Shown here: positions 34,206-45,125 of the stretch, piece by piece | How positions within the stretch are numbered: position 1 is the stretch's first letter | Layout of the letters: each line of letters begins with the position of its first letter | Assembly: GCF_029168945.1 (NCBI RefSeq) | Contig: NC_083604.1 | Span: forward strand, 7,680,812 to 7,744,811 | Source: Cannabis sativa | Lineage: Eukaryota > Streptophyta > Magnoliopsida > Rosales > Cannabaceae | Length of the DNA stretch: 64,000 bases | Reading direction: 5' to 3' | Notes under the pieces: model-generated | The model's input: the letters and a program-made list of their open reading frames with translations, nothing else | The model's database searches: none | Told to the model about the DNA's origin: nothing | Program-made: the position numbers and the translations under genes

Positions 34206-35504
34206 TTAATAAAAAGCCGACCCGTAACAACCGATGGGCCGGCATCCGCATCGCCCGCGTGATAGCCGAATACCCCAGGCTGGAGTGGGTATCGCTGGAG
34301 CTCTCGGTGCCTCTGGTCGGAGCTGGGGACATTCCCTCTTGAAGTGTCCGGGCATGCCACAATGAAAGCATCCCTGCCCCTTGCACTCACCCCGATGATG
34401 CCTCTTGCAGCTAGGGCACTCGGGATAGGAGAATCGGGTCTCATTACCACCAGGACGACTCCCTCGGTTCTGGTTCCCCTGGAACCTCTTGTTCTGACTC
34501 GAGCCGCCGGAAGCAGTGGGTGCCCTCTTCCTCTGATCAATGGCCGAACCACTACTCCCCCTGCTATAGCCTGATGCAGGAGGGGTAGGAGCTCCGCCAC
34601 TAACCGGAGTACTCGCTGGTTCTGACATGCACCCCACTGCGCCCTCAGCTCGCAGTGCCTTCTCCACCATCTGAGCATAGGTGGTGCTGTCGTCCGTGGT
34701 AATCATCAGGTCATGCCTGATCTTGGGATTCAACCCGTCCAGATACTTCTCCTTCCTGCTGAAGTCGGTCGGCACAATTCCCGAGGCTAACCTCGCCAAC
34801 CGGTCAAACTGAGTAGTATACTCAGTGACGCTCATGTTCTCCCGCTGGGTCAGGTGAACGAACTCTTTCCTCTTGGCGCTTCTGACCGCCTCATTGTAAT
34901 ATTTCGCGTTGAAGAGTTCCTGGAACCTTTCCCAGGTCATGGTGGTGACATCGTGAATCTGAGACACCATGTCCCACCATACCAGGGCGTCCTCCTGGAA
35001 CTGAAACGTGGCGCACACCACTCTGTCGTTACCAGTGACACCCATGAAATTCAGGATTCTGGTAATCACTGTCAGCCACTGCTCGGCTTTCATCACGTCC
35101 GGACCTCCCAGGAATACCGGAGGTGCTTGCTTCCGGAACCGCTCATACAATGGTTCCAATCTATGGGCCGCCACCACTAACTCGGCCTGGGCAGCAGGGG
35201 CAGGTGCCACTGGAACTATAGGCACTGGAACTGCAGGAGCACCCTGCTGTCTCAACCTCTGGATCTCGAGGTCTTGTTCTTCGATCCGGGCTTGCATCTC
35301 CGCAAACCGTAACTCCCAGTTCGGGGCTCCCTGATCGGCTGGGGGAGCCTGGGCAGCCTGTGGCGGGTTCTCATCACCCCGGCCACGAGCCCTGCCTCGG
35401 GGACCTCTACCTCGGCCCCTAGCAGGTGGGGGAAACTGAGCTCCCTGTCCCTGATTCGACCCTACGGAGTTGCCCTGACTCCTGGTAGTCCGCCTGGCGT
35501 CCAT
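34206..35504 (-). CDS. Gypsy-2 gag
   Basis: A 432-codon frame from ATG 35502-35504. The Arg/Gly-rich N-terminus (GRGRGPRGRARGRG) is followed by a predicted coiled coil (MQARIEEQDLEIQRLRQQ), the retrotransposon gag domain (about residues 130-250, ALVWWDMVSQ, TEYTTQFDRLARLA) and the CCHC knuckle CFHCGMPGHFKREC near residue 385. The last roughly 20 residues (after PTPAWGI) are out of frame. A frameshift near 34240-34265 cuts it from protease, whose correct frame ends at 34058. Gag would assemble the virus-like particle in the cytoplasm. In related elements gag and pol form one continuous frame. Confidence 0.9.
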   Translation of the reverse strand: MDARRTTRSQGNSVGSNQGQGAQFPPPARGRGRGPRGRARGRGDENPPQAAQAPPADQGAPNWELRFAEMQARIEEQDLEIQRLRQQGAPAVPVPIVPVAPAPAAQAELVVAAHRLEPLYERFRKQAPPVFLGGPDVMKAEQWLTVITRILNFMGVTGNDRVVCATFQFQEDALVWWDMVSQIHDVTTMTWERFQELFNAKYYNEAVRSAKRKEFVHLTQRENMSVTEYTTQFDRLARLASGIVPTDFSRKEKYLDGLNPKIRHDLMITTDDSTTYAQMVEKALRAEGAVGCMSEPASTPVSGGAPTPPASGYSRGSSGSAIDQRKRAPTASGGSSQNKRFQGNQNRGSRPGGNETRFSYPECPSCKRHHRGECKGQGCFHCGMPGHFKRECPQLRPEAPRAPAIPTPAWGIRLSRGRCGCRPIGCYGSAFY

Positions 35505-35771
35505 CTAGTTAGAACCGCCTGCGAAACCAAGAGTTGGCATATCAGGTCGTATTCAAGGCGAGCTTACTAATGCCGCTTAATTTGGAAATTAGAAATGAAA
35601 CATGCGCCTATTCTACTATCAGGCTACTAACATGCTTCCTAACAGGCTTTTCTTTTTCATAACTGAATAAAATAAACTACTAAAGCAATAAAGGCTTACT
35701 GAACCGTGAACCGAGCTAACTGCTGATGATGATTGTACATGTCGTGACGATCTTCGGAAGACAACCTGGCG

Positions 35772-35783
35772 GCTCTGATACCA
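35772..35783 (-). promoter_or_regulatory. Gypsy-2 primer-binding site (tRNA-iMet)
   Basis: Minus-strand TGGTATCAGAGC, three bases from the 5' LTR, identical to the Gypsy-1 site. Confidence 0.93.
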
Positions 35784-35786
35784 AAT

Positions 35787-38017
35787 TGTAACACCCTAAC
35801 TATCTTAGGCGTATTACGTGATTTTTAAACGTACTGTGCAGCTCGCTGCTAATCAACGAGGTTTATGGGAAAACGTGATTAATTAAAATTTTGCTTTTTT
35901 AATTAAACTTATAAACCATATTATAAAAGTCTCGGGATCCCGATTTATAAAATCATTTACAAACGTTTTAACTGTTTAACTTTTACATCAAAATGAAAGT
36001 CGTCTAACGACAGTTACAAAAATCTCAGCCGTGCTGTCCCGAGGATCGTACGCTCCAGGCCTAACCGCCCCGACATGTACAATCTCATAAGCTCGCTCAC
36101 GGTCCATCAGCTACAGCCTTGCCTTTACCTACACATGAACATAAACTGTGAGTCGACAGACTCAGCAAGAAAAGCATAATAATATCATACATAAAACTGA
36201 CTGCCGTGTCCAACACGATACTGAGTCCCGCTTACCGCCATGTCCAACATGGTACCGAGCCACTACTTGCCATGTCCAACATGGTACTTAGTTTTGAACG
36301 TTCAGGGGACGGTACTATTGACAAGTATCCTCCTGATCGGTCGAACCGGTCATACTCCGGCTGCTGGTCATACTCCAGCCTGTACCGACGAGATAGATCA
36401 ATAGCACTGAACCACCAACCAAGTGTCAGCCTGATCGGTCGAACCGGTCATACTCCGGCTGCTGGTCATACTCCAGCCTGTACCGACGTGATAGGGTTGG
36501 ATGGTTCGAAGCCTAAATACATAACTAATGTAATCTAGCAGGCTTCCTACATGCACGCTAAACATGTAATCTACATATGCATACTGTTATACTAATCTTA
36601 CCTGGATTCCGATTTCAGGTGTGCCGGTCAACCTGACTGGAACTGAAGCTGAACGGCGGATTACTGGCTCCTAAACCATAAAAATCACAACGCTATAAGT
36701 GACACGCTAAATCACTTCCCGGGGACTAAAACTTAGAACTAAAAGTTTCCCTATCGATAAAAAGCATGGCAATACCCCTAAAAACCCAAAAACGAGGAAA
36801 ACTAGGGTTCTGAAAAATCCCCCAACCGGTAGACCGGTTGCCCAACCGGAATTCCGGTTCGGGAAATTCGGGACCCCCATCCGAATTCCGGATGCACAAC
36901 CGAATTCCGGTTCCTCGCAAAGAACCATAAAAATTCATAACTCGACCAATTCAACCCCAATTGGTCCCAAACTTTCCAGACCTGTTCTATATGTCCCAAA
37001 TAACATATCCAAGGCATCAAACCTACCCAGAAACCACAGATACAAAATTTTCCATTGGAGCTCAAGCTTTGAGTTCCAAACTCAAGCTTGAGCAAAACAA
37101 CCTAAACATGCATTCCACTAGCTTAATTCTACTTAACTAAGCATAAAAACACCTCTGCAAACTAATAGAAACAACAGCAACATCACAGAACATATTCACA
37201 ACATTTTCCTTCCAAAAACCACATTTTTACATAGAAAACTCAAAGCTTGAACAACCTAGCTAATCATGCTTCAAACAACTCAATTAACATCAAATAATCA
37301 TGCTTTGAACTTCAGAAAAACCAACTAAACACAGCCATAACAACAGCCACAAAAACATGCATGCATCAACAATATACTTTCTTAAAACACAAGAAAACAC
37401 AAAGAGAAGTTAGAAATCACTTACCACAATCAAGAGCTCCCAAATTAGGTTGAATCTAGCTTGAAAATCAAAGAAAATCCCAGCCCTTGAACCCCAAGCA
37501 CCCAGCCGAAAAGAGAGAGGAAAAAGAGAGAGTTTTCTATTTTTTCTAACTTTGATATTTTTTGTAAAATAAAGAAATGGAATCAAATACACATATAACA
37601 TTCATTTCAGCCAATTAATAAATAATTAAACATTCAATTTTCAATTAATAAACTCACTAGAAGACAAAACACTAATGGGGCAAAAAGACCATTTTGCCCC
37701 TCCACCATAACATCAAGAAAATCATACTAAAGGGGTATTTTTGGGACATTCTAAATTCCCGGCCATTCCCGACATTCCCAATGTCTAAAACCCGTCCCCA
37801 AAATACTAACATACTAAGTTGTGATTTCTACTGAGCCAAACGCCGAGTTCCAAAATACCGGACACCGGAAATGCGAAATATAAAAGCTACTGATGACATA
37901 ATCATGCATTTCTGAATTCCGTAAATAACAGTACTAAATTATTTAAATAGCTATAAATAATTTCATAATTAAACATAAACAGCTGCTAATTTCCAAATTA
38001 ACTAAGCGGGCTTTACA
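35787..38017 (-). repeat. Gypsy-2 right (5') LTR
   Basis: 2231 bp, nearly identical to the left LTR. The visible differences cluster in the palindromic repeats near 36228-36300 and in the CGGTCATACTCC block near 36425-36490, where this copy has a longer duplicated phrase. This suggests repeat-mediated change rather than age. Confidence 0.93.
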
Positions 38018-38169
38018 GTATATATATATGTAAATATATATGTATCAATAAACTTTATCGCTAATTATCACGTTAGTATAAATTCAGTGTACTGATAAAT
38101 CATGTAGCTGAATACTTTGAAGCATAAATCATGATTATTTTCCACTATGTAGACAACACTATAATCATG

Positions 38170-38403
38170 TGATACAACTCACTTTGTAACTAAAATTAGT
38201 TAAATACCGTTATTTTAGTTTACTGTAACAGTTTTTAGTTTTATGGTTTTTCTGGTAGTTTTTCTGTTTTTTTCCTTCTCTTCGATCGTATCTTCCTCTA
38301 TATAAATGAAACTCTTTTCCAAGGCCTTGCAGCTTTGGCAAGTCTTGAATTGTAATCTCATAGATTGAATTGTCTTAGTTCTTAGCATAGATAAGCTCTT
38401 ACA
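38170..38403 (+). repeat. Copia 5' LTR
   Basis: 234 bp. A TATA-like CTATATAAATG at 38297-38307 fits the promoter. Very similar to the 3' LTR, with scattered substitutions. Confidence 0.9.
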
Positions 38404-38435
38404 TGGTATTAGATTTCCCTTGACTACCGTCACTC

Positions 38436-39550
38436 ATGGATCCTCGACTCCTAGAAAATCCACCTCGTTCTTCAGTTCAACCACCCACCACCGCTGCTCC
38501 TGCCCCGACCAATCATCCATGGAATCCGTTCTGAAATTCTCTCCATTCATCTCTCACCGTTAAATTGGATCATTCCAATTTTCTTGCTTGGAAATCTCAA
38601 GTAATACCAAGTGTTATCGGTCATGGTCTCAACGATATCCTTCTTGGAGGAGTATCTCCACCTTAACGATTGGTTAATGGCCAAACCAATCCTGAATTCA
38701 CCGCCTGGAAACGGAAGGATCAATTCCTGCTTAGTTGGCTTCGATCATTAATGTCTGAATCCGTTCTTGGATCGTTAGCACAATTCCAAAGTTCATACTC
38801 TGCCTGGCGCTCTTGAACAGATATATGCAAGTCAATCCAAGGCTCATCTTCTCCAAATTAAAATTCAGCTATCTACCATTCAGAAAGGTAATCTTTCCAT
38901 TTCTGATTACCTTGACAAGGTAAAGATTCTTGCTGACTCTCTTTCTGTTGCTGGTAATCCCATGGATGAAAATTACTTAATCATGCATACCCTTAATGGA
39001 TTAGGCCCAGAATTCGATCCTGTTGTTGTTCATGTTACTAGTCTTGTTGATGATCTTTCTTTTGAATCCATGAGAGTAGATTAGAAAGACACTGTACTAT
39101 TGCTGATACCAGCAACAAAATCTTAGCAAATTTTGCTGTTGGCCCTACACGATATGGAATTAATGCTCCAAATCGCTCCTATGCCCCAGGTAGAAGTTCA
39201 AATTAGCAATATAACAATCGTGTTCCACCTAAGCCATTTGGTAGAGATGCCTACACCAATCCTCGAATCATTTGTCAAGTGTGCCATAAACTTGGTCACA
39301 GTGCTGCTGTATGTCATTACAGGTTTGGCAAAGGATTTGTTACCCCCAAGATTGGTGATTCTCGAGCCTTTCTGAACGAATTTGATGACTCTGAGGAACT
39401 TCAAGCTTACTCCTCATCAATGATCCCTGATTTTGCTATTGATCACAAATGGTATGCTGATACAGGAGCCACAAATCATATTGCTCTTGGCATGGAAAAT
39501 CTTGACAATGAACCTCCCTATGCTGGCACTGATTCCCTCACAGTTGGTAT
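38436..39550 (+). pseudogene. Copia gag and protease, degenerate
   Basis: Starts at ATG 38436 (MDPRLLENPPRS). The Copia gag core shows LDHSNFLAWKSQV near 38570; the CCHC knuckle CQVCHKLGHSAAVC is near 39276-39320 and the aspartic protease motif WYADTGATNH near 39450. Several stops and frameshifts occur (for example a stop in FHF and TAG near 39083), so no long frame survives. Coding similarity ends near 39550, where the inverted segment begins. Confidence 0.8.
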
Positions 39551-40598
39551 TTGTAGGCATAGTTGTGGCACTGTGTTGAACATTTGCAGCCTAATTGGGA
39601 GCCAAATTTGGAGTTGTGCTTGGGCCAGCCTCACCATTAGGAGTTGTTCCAACAGAGACAGTAGGTGAGTTAGATAAATCATTTTCCATAGGGTTAGTTA
39701 GAAAAGTAGTTGATGGAAAAATAGTATTAGATGATTGATTTACCTGCTGTTGGTTTGGTGGAGATTTGGCTGGGAACTCTTGCTCATTAAATGTAACTTT
39801 TTCGTGCAATATAGGTTCTGCCTGTGTTGCTTCTGCAAAGATGACATTTATGTTGTAATGAGTATCCCACAAAGGTGCACTTTTCAGATCGAATTTCAAG
39901 CTTATGTGATTGGTAGGGCCTTAGATGTGGAAAACAGGATCATCCAAAAGGCTTTAATTAGGAAGCTGTAATCTGGTTGTTTGTCGAACAAAGTCTCATA
40001 AGGTGAGGCATTATCAAGAACAGGTGTTGTAAGCCTGTTTATTACAAAGACATTGTGCTAAAAGGCTAACCACTAATGTGTTAGATCGAGACCAGATTCA
40101 ATAAGAAGTGTCAAACCAGATTCTGTAATATGCCTATGCTTTCTCTCCACTCTTCCATTTTGTTCATGGTCATGAGGGCATGGATGTTGGAACTGAATTC
40201 CATGTTTGGTAAGAAACTTGGAGAATGACCTGTGCTCTCCTCTCCAGTCAGACTGAACAATTTTGATTGGGAGATTAAACTGTTTTTCTACAAGCTTTTT
40301 AAATTCAAGAAATAAGTTGTAGGCTTGGGATATAAGGGAAAGGGGGAAAATTCAGGTATACCTACTATAATCATCTATAAAGATGATGTAATACGTGTGA
40401 CCTTCGAGGGAGCAAATGTGTGAAGGACCCCAAAGGTCTGTGTGGAGCAACTCAAGTGGTTGAGATGCTCTTGAATTGGACAGAGAGTAAGGCAATTTGT
40501 GACTTTTTCTATTTTACATGCTTCACAGAATCTAACGGCTTTTAAACTATGTGGAATATGCATGCTTGACAAAATTTTAGCTAGGATCCTTGGTGAGG
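39550..40598 (-). pseudogene. Copia integrase segment, inverted
   Basis: Read on the minus strand it gives the pre-integrase zinc region (FCEACKIEK), then the integrase core LLHTDLWGPS, FIDDYSRYT, VQSDWRGE and GRVERKHRHI, which hold the DDE residues. After that come the Copia-typical [12 protein letters not shown] segment and the low-complexity linker before RT (PAKSPPNQQQVNQ). Flanking gag-protease and RT are on the plus strand, so this 1.05-kb piece was flipped. Breakpoints are near 39550 (after DSLTVG) and 40598 (just before the RT DDIIVTG). Stops and frameshifts are present. It would bring in and join element DNA to the genome if intact. Confidence 0.85.
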
Positions 40599-41551
40599 GA
40601 TGACATCATAGTAACAGGGCCCAACAAGATGGTTATCAACACTCTCATTTCTGAATTGAATCAAGTCTTTTCCATTAATGACCTTGGTTCTCTACACTAA
40701 TTTCTTGGGGTTGAAATTGTTCGAAATGACACTAGAATATATCTATCTCAAACCAAATACATCTCAGATCTATTGGTTCGATTACATATGGAGGGTGCTA
40801 AGCCTTATCCCAAACCCACATCCTCCACACACAAACTATCTCTTACAGAAGGAGAACCCTTTATGGATCAAACTCTCTACAGGAGCACACTTGGAGCCTT
40901 ACAGTATTTGACTTTAACTAGGCCTGATGTAGCATTTATTGTGAACAAGTTAAGTCGTTTTATCCATGCTTCAACAACAACACATTGGGTGGCATGTAAA
41001 CGACTATTCAGGTACCTTAAAGGTACCATTACAGAGAGACTTCTCATCAGAGCAGCAACTCAATTATCTCTCCAAGCTTACTCTGATGCAGATTGGGCAA
41101 TCTGCCCAGATGACAGACGTTCAACAGGTAGATATGCAATATTTTTTGGGGGAAACTTAGTATCGTGGTCTGCTAAAAAGCAACCTGTTGTTGCTAGATC
41201 AAGCATAGAAAAAGAATTTTGAGCTCTTGCAAATATAGCCGCTAAAATTAGATGGATTTGCTCTTTTCTTAGTGAAATGAATATTCATACACCTACTACA
41301 CCTATTATTTGGGCTGACAACTTAGGGGCAGCTTCCTTAGCTGCAAATCCAGTGTTCTGTGCCCGTTCTAAACATATCGAAATAGATTTGCACTTCATTC
41401 AAGACCAAATAATTGCCATACAATTTGAAGTTCGATATGTTCCATCTTGTGATCAAATAGCAGACATACTCACGAAGCCCCTGTCGACTGAAAGATTTCA
41501 ATACCAAGCACAAGCTTCAAGTTGTTCAACACCCTTTCGCTTGAGGGGGGA
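40599..41551 (+). pseudogene. Copia RT C-part and RNase H, degenerate
   Basis: Begins with the catalytic aspartates of RT (DDIIVTGPNK), continues through FLGVEI and the Copia block [17 protein letters not shown], and ends with RNase H ([54 protein letters not shown]). One stop near 40700, one frame change near 40790 and a stop at 41221 break it. The first half of RT, including the template-primer loop motifs, is missing at the inversion boundary. Confidence 0.85.
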
Positions 41552-41784
41552 TGATACAACTCACTTTGTAACTAAAATTAGTTAAATACCGTTATTTTAG
41601 TTTACTGTAACAGTTTTTCAATTTTCTGGTTTTTTTGTTATTTCTGCTTTTTACCCTTCTCTTCGATTGTATCTTCCTCTATATAAATGAAACTCTTTTC
41701 CAAGGCCTTGCAGCTTTTGCAAGTCTTGCATTGCAATCTCATATATTGAATTCTCTTAGTTCTTAGCATAAACAAGCTCTTACA
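41552..41784 (+). repeat. Copia 3' LTR
   Basis: 233 bp, matching the 5' LTR and preceded by a polypurine tract (41541-41551). Confidence 0.9.
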
Positions 41785-42247
41785 TCATGAATAATAATAT
41801 GTTTGAGATTTAACAGAATTTGTATAATAATCATATAACTATGAAATGAGTAACATGTGAACAAAAATAATTTCTGATCTTCTATTGGTCAGTAAATAAG
41901 ATTACTTTTTAAATGAGTTTTATTTAGCATATGAAACCGCAACATTTAATCCATTTAACTTCGACCCAATAAGATCGAAAAGGGGTGTTTTGGCTGAAAA
42001 ACAGGTTGGATTGGCTTGTACAGCTAGCCTAACGGGTTAAATGCTCAACTCTACTGACAAAATATTTGTTTGTTTGTAGAATATATGGCTATGTAAGAAT
42101 TGCTAGCGCAACTCAAATGAGAATATTTTAAAGAAGACTTCATGAGATAGACATACTTTTGACATCTTTTAATAGATGTTTATTATTAGAGTGAAAAATA
42201 ATGTCAAGTAAAAATACTTAAAATTGGTATCCTTGCTATTTTTTTTA

Positions 42248-42633
42248 GGCTAATTAGTAATTTTTTTCCCTGAACTTTGACATGTACTAAATCATGCCCC
42301 CTGAACTTTTTTGGCCGTTAAAAATTCTCCCTGAACTATTAAGATTGTTAAATTTAAGGACTTTTGTCTAATTTTAGTAAAAATTTCTAACATGGATGAA
42401 AGTTCAGGGGGCATGATTTAATACATATAAAAGTTTGAGGGGCATGATTTGGTAGATATCAAAGTCCGGGAAGTGTGATTTAGTACCTGAAACAGTAAAA
42501 TTGAATGAAATTAGACAAAAGTCCTTAAATTTAACAATCTCAATAGTTCAGGGGGAATTTTTAACGGCAAAAAAAATTCGGGGGCATAATTTGGTATATG
42601 TCAAAGTTCGGGAGAAAAAAATTGTTAATTAGC
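42248..42633. mobile_element. Foldback/MULE-like MITE, copy 2
   Basis: About 386 bp with arms GCTAATTAGTAATTTTTTTC and the complement ending GTTAATTAGC. Arms and internal ACTAAATCATGCCCCCTGAA phrases match the element at 4175-4570. The flanks are T-rich and I cannot define a duplication. Confidence 0.65.
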
Positions 42634-43817
42634 CTCTTTTTTATTTATTTTTTTTTTCATAAAGTAAGAAAATGTAATCATTTAATATATATTAATTAAT
42701 AATATATATTATTTTAATAGAATATTTTTAGAACAAGAATTGTTACAAATAATGTGGATGAAATAGAAAATAAAATATTGTATTGTGGGATTATGTGAAC
42801 ATTTTAAGCAATATTTTTTTATGATTGCTACCATTAATTAGAGATGTTTTACGGGGTACTTTAAAGTGTGAAGCACCACAAGAAATAAAATACTCTTATT
42901 GGTACAATTTAATGTTAGATGCTTCATTTTAATTTATTTAATAATATAAAATATAACAAACTAATCACTATGTACCATATGTGATATTGATATGGATCGA
43001 GTTACCAAAAGACAATTTTATATTAATGTAAAGATATCTAGTTTAAAGGCATCCAATATTTATTAATGTGATGAACTGTAGAATTTTGATTGTACATAAG
43101 GTTTAATAAATGTTAATGGATATTATGTGAAGTGTAATATTATTATTATAATTGTACAAGATTCGGCCTCAATTATTTTACTTTATAAAAATCATGGAAA
43201 ATTGCTAGCTAACTTAATTATAAAATGTAATTTTATAGTAATGCGAGGTACTTTGGTATCCCATAATAATATAATATTCTTTAGTATATATATTATCAAT
43301 GTGATATTTTATAATTCGTTAGTAATTTTTAATATCATTTATTAAATTCTAATGTATAAGATATTAAAATATAATATGTCATCTGTTTTACGGTGCACAT
43401 TATGCAGAACTTATATAATTGCTTTGACTGTGCAAAACGATGAAGAAAAGCAGTAAAATCACAAAGAAAACTACAACGATACATGTTGAAATGAAGCTTT
43501 TATTATAACAAAACAATCTAAGCATGTGAATATATTTATTACAAATAATATTACTTGTAAATGATTTGTGCTAATATTATAATCCTATTTTCAACTACCA
43601 ATAATGTTTAATAACAGCTCTATCCACCACCCAATGCCGGATTTAAGACGTCATGCACTGCCGGATATATGGGGATACGCAAAAATACATATATTATATT
43701 TAAACAGAAAAAATAAAACATGGCAAAGGGATATAATATATTTAATCATATATATATGTGTGTTCTCCATCATAGACAAGGCAAATATCGAAGTTTCACA
43801 CACTATTGATATTGATC
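42634..43817. other. AT-rich upstream region of the BAHD gene
   Basis: No coding frame. TATA-like sequences (ATATAATATATTTAA near 43731-43745) lie about 80 bp before the BAHD start and may form its promoter. They cannot be told apart from background AT richness. Confidence 0.35.
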
Positions 43818-45125
43818 ATGAATATGAAAGTAAATATAGTCTCGAAGGAGATGATCAAACCTACTAGCCCAACTCCAAATCACCTTTTCTCTTATCAACT
43901 CTCCTTTCTTGATCAAATATCTCCTCCAGTGTACAACCATTTTGTTATGTTCTATAACCATGAAAAACATGATACTAGTAATGGTGCTGAGCTCATGAGT
44001 ATTGTTGAAATATCAAACAAGCTCAAGACATCCTTGTCTCATGCACTTACACTATTTTATCCACTGGCAGGACGACTCAAGGAGGATGCTTCTTGCGTAG
44101 AATGCAATGACATGGGAGTCCCTTTCATTGAAGCAAAAGTCAGTTCTCAACTATCTGACTTCCTAACTCAAAGCCCCATCATTCCAAGTGATCTTAACAA
44201 GTTCATTCCTTTCGAAACCGATAAGGTGTCCGAAATACTCTTCGGCATCCAACTCAACATCTTTAACTGTGGCTCTATAGCTATTGGATCATGCATCTCT
44301 CACAAAATTGCAGATGGCTTATCATTTTTCATGTTCCTCAAGAAATGGGCAGCCATAGCTCGAGGAGATGATGATGAACACAACCAAGCTGCATGCCGGC
44401 CGCAATTCGAAGCCGCTTCACTCTTTCCTCCCAAGAACATATCCGGGTTCAACCCTAGAGTTGGCATTAAAAATAAGAGTGATTTTATCTCTAAAAGGTT
44501 TGTTTTCAATGCCTCAACTATACAAAATCTTAAAGAGAAATATGCTGTGAACAATAAAGGTACTGTTTCTCGTGTTGAGGCTTTGTCAGCTTTCATATGG
44601 AGTCGTTTTGTGGCTGTTACTCATGTAGAGTCCAAAACATCTTATAAAGCCATAATTCATGCAGTGAATCTTCGCACTAGGTTTGAGCCACAGCTCTCTG
44701 AATACTCATTTGGAAATCTTTACAGAATTGTAGTAATTAATGTTGTTGGATCAGAAAACAACGACTGTGAGATTGTAAAACAAATGAGAGAACAGTTGAG
44801 TCATATTGATGACAAGTACCTGAAAAATCTACAAGAAGGAACCGAACATTTGGATTATATTAAGAATGGTGGTAAAGAGTTGTTAAAAAGAGAAACGACT
44901 GTTCTTCTTAATTTCAGTAGTTGGTGTAGATTTCCTATTTACGAATCAAATTTTGGTTGGGGGAAGCCTGCTTGGGTTGGACTGCCTCCGTTGCCGTTCA
45001 ACAATGTGGTTGTGTTTATAGACACAAAATCAGGTGAGGGAATAGAAGCTTATATCAACTTACACCAAAATGACATGGCTAAGCTTGAAACTGACAAAGA
45101 ATTCCTTGCGTTTGTGTCTGTTTGA
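43818..45125 (+). CDS. BAHD acyltransferase (vinorine synthase-like)
   Basis: An intact 435-residue single-exon enzyme of the plant BAHD family, cytosolic proteins that move an acyl group from acyl-CoA to an alcohol or amine of a specialised metabolite. The catalytic HxxxD motif is HKIAD at residues 162-166. The structural DFGWG motif near residues 378-382 reads NFGWG, with Asp changed to Asn. Length fits the family (430-460). The N-terminus (IKPTSPTPNHLFSYQLSFLD) and FYPLAGRL block resemble clade III members such as vinorine synthase; the substrate cannot be predicted. I chose ATG 43818; ATG 43824 is also possible. No signal peptide is seen. It is surrounded by transposons and may be under their silencing influence. 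Intactness suggests a working or recently working gene. Confidence 0.9.
   Translation: MNMKVNIVSKEMIKPTSPTPNHLFSYQLSFLDQISPPVYNHFVMFYNHEKHDTSNGAELMSIVEISNKLKTSLSHALTLFYPLAGRLKEDASCVECNDMGVPFIEAKVSSQLSDFLTQSPIIPSDLNKFIPFETDKVSEILFGIQLNIFNCGSIAIGSCISHKIADGLSFFMFLKKWAAIARGDDDEHNQAACRPQFEAASLFPPKNISGFNPRVGIKNKSDFISKRFVFNASTIQNLKEKYAVNNKGTVSRVEALSAFIWSRFVAVTHVESKTSYKAIIHAVNLRTRFEPQLSEYSFGNLYRIVVINVVGSENNDCEIVKQMREQLSHIDDKYLKNLQEGTEHLDYIKNGGKELLKRETTVLLNFSSWCRFPIYESNFGWGKPAWVGLPPLPFNNVVVFIDTKSGEGIEAYINLHQNDMAKLETDKEFLAFVSV

Larger units (their letters stand above)
28582..38017 (-). mobile_element. Gypsy-2: younger Tekay-like chromovirus retrotransposon
   Basis: A 9436-bp minus-strand element with equal 2231-bp LTRs (28582-30812 and 35787-38017) that differ at only a few sites. 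The initiator-Met primer site is at 35772-35783, the polypurine tract at 30813-30830, and gag and pol frames are long. Flanks are ACGTA (28577-28581) and GTATA (38018-38022), so no target duplication is visible. It is closely related in sequence to Gypsy-1 but a different family, since its LTRs do not match. Confidence 0.92.
38170..41784 (+). mobile_element. Copia element with inverted internal segment
   Basis: A 3615-bp element with short LTRs 38170-38403 and 41552-41784 (TGATACAACT...GCTCTTACA). It has a primer site immediately after the 5' LTR (TGGTATTAGATTT, degenerate initiator-Met type), a polypurine tract before the 3' LTR (TTGAGGGGGGA) and an exact 5-bp duplication TCATG at 38165-38169 and 41785-41789. 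Gag and protease (38436-39550) and the RT end plus RNase H (40599-41551) are on the plus strand, but the integrase part (about 39550-40598) is on the minus strand. The N-terminal half of RT is missing. Confidence 0.92.
38046..41944. repeat. Dispersed LTR-like repeat, copy 2, split by Copia
   Basis: 38046-38164 and 41785-41944 together match 28226-28518. The Copia element 38170-41784 inserted within it, duplicating TCATG. The repeat ends CGCAACA at 41944. Confidence 0.6.

Noticed and set aside
38018..38045. Possible hairpin or regulatory element in TATATATATATG
   Set aside because: A simple TA microsatellite at a transposon boundary; no further support.
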